64,000 nt of DNA from Physcomitrium patens (Eukaryota > Streptophyta > Bryopsida > Funariales > Funariaceae): positions 14,216,307-14,280,306 of the forward strand of contig NC_037270.1 of NCBI RefSeq assembly GCF_000002425.4, read 5' to 3'. The notes under the pieces were generated by a model. That model was not told where the DNA came from. It worked only from the letters and a program-made list of their open reading frames with translations, and did not search any database. Below, piece after piece: positions 57,361-64,000 of the stretch. The position numbers were made by a program, and so were the translations under genes. Each line of letters starts with the position of its first letter. Within the stretch, counting starts at the first letter, position 1.

Positions 57361-59748
57361 TCCAACTTGAAATGTGAAACAAAAGTTCCAATAGTGATTC
57401 ATCCTTCTCCAACCATTAACTTAGACTCAAAATTGGTGTGCACCTTGATCTTCAAGTCCATCAACACTATGCCAAATTTCGCCTTGATCCGACTAGTAGA
57501 TCTCCAGATGTCACAGAAATCCTATCCAACCCCTAACTGCCAACTTATGATATGTTCTTGTACCAAAATCTAGATATCTCCCAATTGCATTGTTAGATTA
57601 TTACAAAATCTCACATACATTGAGAAAATGTAATTATCCAAGCATTATCAAAATTTGGAATATAGAAGTAACACCAATTTTATGAACTAGCTGAGAGTGC
57701 TAGCCCTAATTTCATTGCATAAATCCCAAGTTGCTAATAAAAACCTTGACTTCCAACAACAATTGCTAACTCCTCCCAAATCCTATCAAAACCAATTTTA
57801 TGTCTTTGAAATAAGCTCTAATCTAGCTCTCAAATTCTAATCTATAATCTTTGAATGAATCCCTATTTTGTCCTAGGTGGTCATTTTAGAGTCCGGAGGT
57901 CTGATTTTGATCCTGTCTCACAAACAGTCAATCCCGAGGTATCAATCTAGTATATCCTAAGGATTTTTTAGCCCAATCCTACCTTCAACTTAACCCTAGT
58001 ATCAACTATATTAATTATTTACCTCTTTTAATCTGATTTTATTAATTTATGGTCTTTCTAAGGTAATAAAAGAGTCTCTATAGCTAGAAGGTAAAATTAC
58101 TAATTATTCTTCAACCTACTAACTATTAAGATAAGAAAATAATCCAAGAGGCTTTTATAAAAGCCATGTTTAGATACCTTGAATTATTATTGAACCAAGA
58201 TAATTAAATATTAATTAGAAATTTAATTTTGATTATAGTTTCACTATATAGTCGTATTACATCACGACATCGGTTGCTTAGTTTTGTCTTTCATATATCA
58301 TTCTATTTAATTTTATTCAATTTTATTCTGGTCTAGTTTGTCCTACCTTATAATGAGGTTTTATGCTGCTAAGGATTAGAAGGGTCTAGGATACTTGAGA
58401 TAGACTGGTTTTGTTTCATATTCTTTTTAAAAGAATGTCTAATAAGATTGTTTTAAAGCTTACAATGTTCATTAGTAATATAAGATAGTGGGTGAAATTA
58501 TGCTTATCACTCTATGTTTTGTATAACAAATAGACTTGTATTTAATAAACGATTATAGGAAATTATTATACTTAGAAATGTAGACAAGAAGCAACATCTT
58601 TCAAAGTTTGTAATTGATCAATATAAAAAAACCTCTCTTGTTTGGCTTTCTATTTGAGATAATTAACAAAAAAATTAGGAGAAGAAAATATAAATTAGAA
58701 TAGACATTTTTTTTAATAATATTATAAACAACAATGTTCCTTGAAATATGCTTTAGGCACTCCATAAGAAGTGATTGATATAAAAATTTGAAAACTCGTA
58801 TTATGAAATATCTAAAATATCCAAATATTCATTCAATAAATCTATAAATAAATGAATATTAATAAAGGTATAAATTACCTTATACAAAAGCATAATATTA
58901 AAAATAACAATTTGATCCATTCTATAATTTCTTATCACTATATACTATTTTTGTAACTTTTTTTTACTAAATAAAAGACATAAACAAAACTTTTGGACTA
59001 CAACCTTTCTAAGTGGACTTATAGGTGTCATGATCCAATTAGATTAAAATAATAATAATAAAAAGTCATCCTCTTCTACAAATCCTTCTTTATCATTTTA
59101 TAATGTTCTTTAAGAAGAGTGTGTGTGTGAATCTCTTATGTAAAACTAGTGAGGAGGATAAACCGATGTGATAAACCAAAGGAGATAAATCTTATTTTTT
59201 TCATCAAAAGTGAAGCAAAAGTGGAACAATAACTCAACTTTTGATCATTCAGAGATCAAAATATGCATGCTGTTGCTGCAAATTTCATAGAGTAACATTG
59301 CGAGATCACTAGTTGTGGAGCTCTCAAGCATCACAATATGGAATGACATGCAACATGGAGTTTCATGTCATATGAAGCTGCAAACAAAAACAATGTTTTT
59401 TCATGGCCAATGACACGAGTTTTCATTAGTAAGTATATATTTATACATCAAATTAATCTGGATGCAGGCAAATCCCGAGGCGGTGCCACCACGGCAGGTG
59501 CGGCGGGTGCAGGGCTGAGTAATTCACGGAAGCAGCTCACCCATACCCAGACTGGTTTGTACCCATGAGACGGTGACTCATGCCCACACTGGTACCCATG
59601 ACCACGAGGAGGACGGGGAGGAGGAGGAGCCCGTGTGCATCGATGCCTCCCTCCCTCGCTCGATACACTTCTGGATCGTCTGCCGCGACGCCGCTGCTGC
59701 CACCCAAAATTTAGCAACCAGAAGCTGCGACGAAATACGAAGGCAGTT

Positions 59749-59749
<1 letters not shown>

Positions 59750-59790
<41 letters not shown>
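59750..59790 (+). repeat. (GA)n microsatellite upstream of glycolate oxidase
   Basis: About 17 uninterrupted GA units followed by GCGAGA, in the GC-rich leader/promoter zone. GA/CT tracts are common in plant 5' UTRs and promoters. Confidence 0.9.
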
Positions 59791-59791
<1 letters not shown>

Positions 59792-60873
59792 GCACCAAAA
59801 GAGAAGGGGGTTTAGGAAAGGAAAGAAAGAGGAGGGGCCGTTTTGTTGAATGAAGGGCTGGGCAATCAGTCTCTTGCTTGCTTCGATTCCCCTTTCGTTT
59901 GTATATTCTTCTCCAGCACTGATTTGCTTCGATTTCACCAGGTCCTCCATGCCATCCGACTGCTGACCTGGCTACGGTTTTCCAAGTGCATGGTCATCTC
60001 TCTCTCTACTTTTTGCGGATTATACTTTTTTGTTTTGCTTTGTGTACAAGTCGAGTTCTTTTTCTTTTTTTTTTTTTTTTTTTTTTTTTGGGTTGTAATT
60101 TGGAGGTCTTCGTGATCGATGCGGAAGCTTTCTCATGAGGATTGCGAGGATTAGGAGTTTGGAGGTGGATTGTGTTTGTTGTGTTGCGACAAATGCTGGT
60201 GAGTTTCGCAAAATTCTGCCGATCGTTCGCGCTGGGGGAGTCGGTGTGGGTGTGGAGATGGCCATGCTGGGTGTTCGTCTGGCGATGCTGTCAAGCAATG
60301 CAGGGAATGGGTAGCGAGGTGTAGTTTCTGGTTTCAATTTGGTTAGATAATGAGTGCGTTCGGTGGAGACGAATGCGGTCGTGTGCGCCGAATATTTGCG
60401 AGATTTCTGGGCTGGTCTTATCGTGCCTCGCTGGGGCTGACAGCGGTGTCGCCAACCTCGTGTCAATATCAAACAATCACGAAACTTCGATAAGATTAAA
60501 AATAATAGCGACTCCAGTGCACTTCCTTGTTTTAGTTGTTTCCCAGTCAAACGCTACAAGTCTCGGTTGACAGGAAAGGTTCTTAGCTGCACTTCAACCG
60601 ATCTGTGAGGTTTGGAGTTCGTGTTACAGTGCGTGCTTGTGGAATTTTGAGTTCTGGCACGTATTTGTTGAGAAACCCAGTTCGATATCAATGAGGAATC
60701 TGTATCGCAGAATGCTTCTGACACTGTCAGGTTCTGTGTGACGCAGAGTCGCGGTCACAGCGAGGAGCAATTACGGTAATACTGTAGACACTAGAGCGCT
60801 TCTACTACAGTGAAGCTTTTGAGCGGAATTAGCTTTGCACGCGGACAGTCGGAGTCTACTTCCGTCCCTCACG

Positions 60874-63242
60874 ATGCCGTCTACCGAGATCGTGAACGTG
60901 TCCGAGTATGAGGAACTAGCGCGACAGAAGCTGCCAAAGATGGTGTACGATTATTACGCCTCCGGCGCTGAGGACCAATGGACTTTGAAGGAGAATCGTA
61001 GCGCTTTCGAGCGCATCAGGTGAGTTGCAATTCACTTGCATGCTCTCTCTCTCTCTCTCTCTCTCTCGCTCTCTCTCTCCCCCCCCCCCCCCTCGATTGC
61101 AATGCTTGAGTAGCAATCAAAATTCGCATGAAGGCACGGAAGAACTTTCGCTAATTTGAGAAGGTTTCGCTTTTGTTGTGCCATTCAGATTTCGTCCCCG
61201 CATTCTTATCGATGTCACCAAAGTCGATCTGAGCACCAATGTCTTGGGGTTCAACATCTCTATGCCCATCATGGTTGCTCCCACTGCCATGCAAAGGATG
61301 GCTCACCCCGACGGTAGCTGCTCTTCTCCCCTCCGCTGCAAATTCTGAATTGCATCAACGACGTCTTTCTCTTCGAATTTTGTGAGTTAATATGATAATG
61401 TGATTGAGGTGCAGGCGAATTGGCTACTGCCAGGGCCACCGCTAAGGCCGGCACAATCATGGTAAGATTATCTGTACAATCAGAAATCATTCTGCATGGC
61501 GCTTCTAATGATTTTTTTTGGACCAAAAAAGGATACCAGAAAAAAGAAAACAGGCACAAAAACAAACAAACAAACGAAGAAAACCGAGGCAACGAAGAAG
61601 AAAAAACGTGCTTACGAATTTAGTGATGGATTTGTTAACTTGTTGCAGACGCTCTCCTCATGGTCTACCAGCAGCGTGGAAGAGGTTGCCTCCGTCGGCC
61701 CCGGCATCCGCTTCTTCCAGCTCTACGTCTACAAGGACAGGAATGTTGTGGCCCAGCTTGTGCGCCGTGCCGAGAGGGCGGGCTTCAATGCCATAGCGCT
61801 CACAGTCGACACTCCTCGTCTCGGACGCCGAGAGTCTGACATCAAGAACAGGTATTGTCATGCACTCACCCTCGCCATGCATTGCCCTCATACAGCAATC
61901 AAAATTCGTGTATAGAAAAACTCTCAATTCTGATTTCTCAGCACGATCACTTAAGGGCATTATGCCTCCAACATCTTTCCCATCATCCTGCAGATTCGCC
62001 TTGCCGAAACACCTCACCCTCGCCAACTTTGAGGGGCTGGACCTTGGACAGATGGACAAGGTAGGATCATTTGGATCGATGCCTATTTGCCATCTCCTCT
62101 CTTCTTACTGCAACGTGTGGACCTTTCTTCTGACGTTTCTCGAATGTTACAGCCTCTGACTTCTCGCCACCACACGCACTTACCTCTGTATGCGGTGGGT
62201 TTGTATTGCAATCACACAGACCCAGGATTCCGGATTGGCTTCCTACGTCGCCGGTCAAATCGACAGGTCTCTGAGCTGGAAGGTGCGTAGCTCAACATGC
62301 TATCCCTTATCAACGGCATTGCATATTATGCAAAAAGAAATAAAGCAGTGTTTTCTTCTTCTCTGAAAATGCTTTTCTCGTTCTTTCGCAGGACGTGAAA
62401 TGGTTGCAATCGATCACCGAGCTCCCTATCCTCGTCAAGGGAGTCATCACCGCCGAAGACAGTACGTGTCCTCTCCGCAAGCTAACTCTTCCGCAGAATA
62501 TTTGCAATCAACTATCCTCCAATGCAAGGACGCTTTCATTGTGTAGTGACGCCTCTTACTGACTCATCCATGGCTCGTTGGTGATGTCCACAGCCAAGCT
62601 TGCAATTCAAAACGGCGCAGCCGGCATCATAGTGTCAAATCACGGAGCCAGACAGCTCGATCACGTCTCGGCAACGATCTCAGCTCTTGAGGAGGTTACT
62701 CACTCACTCACTCACTCACTCACCATCAGTTCATTCATGTGCAGCACTCAAACCCATTTCTCGCAAGAAAAATTCTATATCCACTACGCAAAAACCTGCA
62801 GAATGTGTTCCCAGCTTTCCATCCATTGTGTGCCAGGTCGTGCAAGCCGCAGCCGGTAGATTACCCGTGTTTCTGGACGGAGGCGTGCGTCGCGGGACCG
62901 ACGTACTCAAGGCGCTCGCTCTCGGCGCATCTGGCGTTTTCGTGAGTAACCCTAATCCAAATTCCACCTTCTCCAGTAAAGAATTTCACGGCATGGGAGT
63001 AGGATTCCAGTCTTGAATCGCGCCCCTCCAGCTCTTTCTCTGATTGTTTTTCGCTTGCACAGATTGGAAGGCCCGTAGTATTTGGGCTCGCATGCGACGG
63101 CCAGCAAGGAGTCGAGAAGGTCCTGCAGATGCTACGAGACGAATTTGAGTTGGCCATGGCGCTCGCGGGCTGCACGAAGGTCTCAGACATCAGCCGAGCT
63201 CACGTTCAGACCGAGGTGGAGAGGTTTCACGCAAAGCTGTGA
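60874..63242 (+). CDS. Glycolate oxidase, peroxisomal (S)-2-hydroxy-acid oxidase
   Basis: FMN enzyme of photorespiration: oxidises glycolate to glyoxylate with H2O2 release in peroxisomes. Ten exons: 60874-61019, 61189-61313, 61415-61461, 61649-61851, 61994-62060, 62220-62282, 62392-62461, 62594-62694, 62837-62941 and 63063-63242. They join in frame to 368 aa, the usual size. Visible: [20 protein letters not shown] near the N-terminus; [55 protein letters not shown]; catalytic His257 and Arg260 in SNHGARQLD; and FMN-binding [20 protein letters not shown]. Tyr27, Trp111 and Tyr132 match spinach Tyr24, Trp108 and Tyr129. The C-terminus AKL is a peroxisome-targeting signal type 1. AATAAA at 63,433 may be the polyadenylation signal. 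Glycolate oxidases are multicopy and related to lactate oxidase forms, so I give no symbol. Confidence 0.96.
61043..61092 (+). repeat. (CT)n followed by poly(C) in glycolate oxidase intron 1
   Basis: A CT-dinucleotide tract with one interruption passes into 14 consecutive C. Pyrimidine-only stretch of about 50 bases in intron 1; slippage-prone. Confidence 0.88.
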
Positions 63243-64000
63243 AGCACCGAGCAAATTGTTTCTCCTGCAATCAAAGCTGCGGCCGTCGTCGATGGGACGC
63301 AGCTTTCTACACCGACAGTGACGACGATCGTCGTCGTCGTCGTCGTCTTTTCTTTTTCTCGTCTATCTTTTCCTTATTCCGTGCTCCCTTCTTTTCTTTT
63401 TCTTTTAGCACATCAAATGTGATGCGAGAAGTAATAAACAAATTTGGGTTTGGATATCATTTAATGTCGGTTGGAAACTATTTGCATGGAAGTTCCGAGC
63501 ATTTGAATTCAAAATTTGCAAGGAGTTTAGGCATTCTTGACACTTTTCATAAGATTTGAATGTTGTTCAATGATATTGATGTGAATGTTGAATTGTATTC
63601 CTCCAAACTAGTGTTGTAGCAACTAGATCACTAAGGTGTGTGACAAACACAATAGAAGAACTCTTCAATCTTTATCAAGAGATGAAGCATGACTAGAAGT
63701 CTTCTTATAACAAGGGCAAATCTAATCTCCTGAAAGGAAAATCGAAAAAAGTAGTGTCAAGTATGTCATATATTACCCACGTTAGCCTTGATCACACAAA
63801 AGCATAATAGAAGTTTCTTTATTTTCACCACATATAAAACAAGGAAGACCAATTGATACAACTACCAATTCAAAATGTATAGAGTTAGCAATAAGAAGAT
63901 GACAAGGAGCATAATTCTTTGAATGCTCTTGGCATAATTAGAATTAGCTTCTTACGTATTGAGTTGGGTAAAATTGGCTTTTATCCATATAAAAACTAAT
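63243..64000. other. Glycolate oxidase 3' UTR and downstream spacer
   Basis: Begins with the 3' UTR, which includes a (GTC)n tract at about 63,329-63,348 and a probable AATAAA at 63,433. From about 63.6 kb AT-rich sequence without recognisable genes continues to the window end. Confidence 0.6.

Larger units (their letters stand above)
57061..60873. other. AT-rich spacer and glycolate oxidase upstream region
   Basis: From 57.06 to about 59.4 kb: AT-rich, possibly including the right LTR of the older element, with a 50-bp tandem repeat at 57,231-57,360. From 59.46 kb GC rises sharply: a probable promoter/leader of glycolate oxidase, with a (GA)n tract at 59,750-59,790 and a T-run at 60,062-60,089. 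The long leader may hold an untranslated exon and intron, but borders are not clear. No gene is supported. Confidence 0.5.

Noticed and set aside
59448..59853. Arg/Glu- or Ser/Leu-repeat open frames at the (GA)n tract
   Set aside because: Produced by the dinucleotide repeat; no other coding evidence.
1..64000. tRNA, rRNA or other structured RNA genes
   Set aside because: I scanned for T-loop-like GGTTCRA sequences and rRNA-like blocks and found none with supporting arms; a covariance-model search would be decisive.
1..64000. Biosynthetic gene cluster linking cycloartenol synthase, carboxylesterase and other neighbours
   Set aside because: The genes serve unrelated pathways, there is no P450 or transferase nearby, and cycloartenol synthase is a primary-metabolism form.

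Overview
This window is nuclear DNA from a land plant, most likely a non-seed plant and probably a moss such as Physcomitrium or a relative. The basis is: spliceosomal genes with short introns; plant-type proteins (cycloartenol synthase, eEF1B-gamma, peroxisomal glycolate oxidase, PDX2, an RHD3-family GTPase); compact GC-balanced gene islands in very AT-rich DNA full of (TA)n tracts; and chromodomain-bearing Ty3/gypsy elements. The species is an inference from style, not proven by the sequence.

Layout, left to right. 1-3.1 kb: AT-rich, no gene. 3.4-6.4 kb (+): eEF1B-gamma, 7 coding exons, 428 aa. 9.7-12.2 kb (+): RHD3/SEY1-type ER-shaping GTPase, 787 aa, with only one intron. 13.4-14.6 kb: weak orphan exon candidates. 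15.1-15.9 kb (-): an unrecognised 273-aa coiled-coil protein; a decayed inverted copy of its 5' half and upstream DNA lies at 20.5-21.55 kb. 23.3-25.4 kb (+): PDX2, the glutaminase of vitamin B6 synthesis, 7 exons, 255 aa. 27.7-34.3 kb (-): cycloartenol synthase, 18 exons, 761 aa. 36.1-37.5 kb (+): HSL/GID1-like carboxylesterase, 334 aa, with one clear and one possible GC-AG intron. 38.3-38.9 kb (+): an unrecognised signal-anchor protein carrying a repeated Cys-bounded motif. 41.2-42.4 kb (+): TCTP, 170 aa. 44.65-57.06 kb: two nested Ty3/gypsy chromoviruses. The older, decayed one is on the + strand; it is split by a young 6,395-bp element on the - strand with 562-bp LTRs and a CCAAG target duplication. 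60.9-63.2 kb (+): glycolate oxidase, 10 exons, 368 aa, ending in AKL.

The host genes are unrelated housekeeping genes (translation, ER shape, vitamin B6, sterols, ester hydrolysis, photorespiration) and do not form a cluster. Exon joins were derived by hand from reading-frame continuity, GT/GC-AG borders and family alignment; all coding totals come out in frame. The least-explained items are the repeated-motif signal-anchor gene at 38.3 kb, the coiled-coil gene with its inverted relic, and a 98-aa sense ORF in the 3' region of the young retrotransposon.
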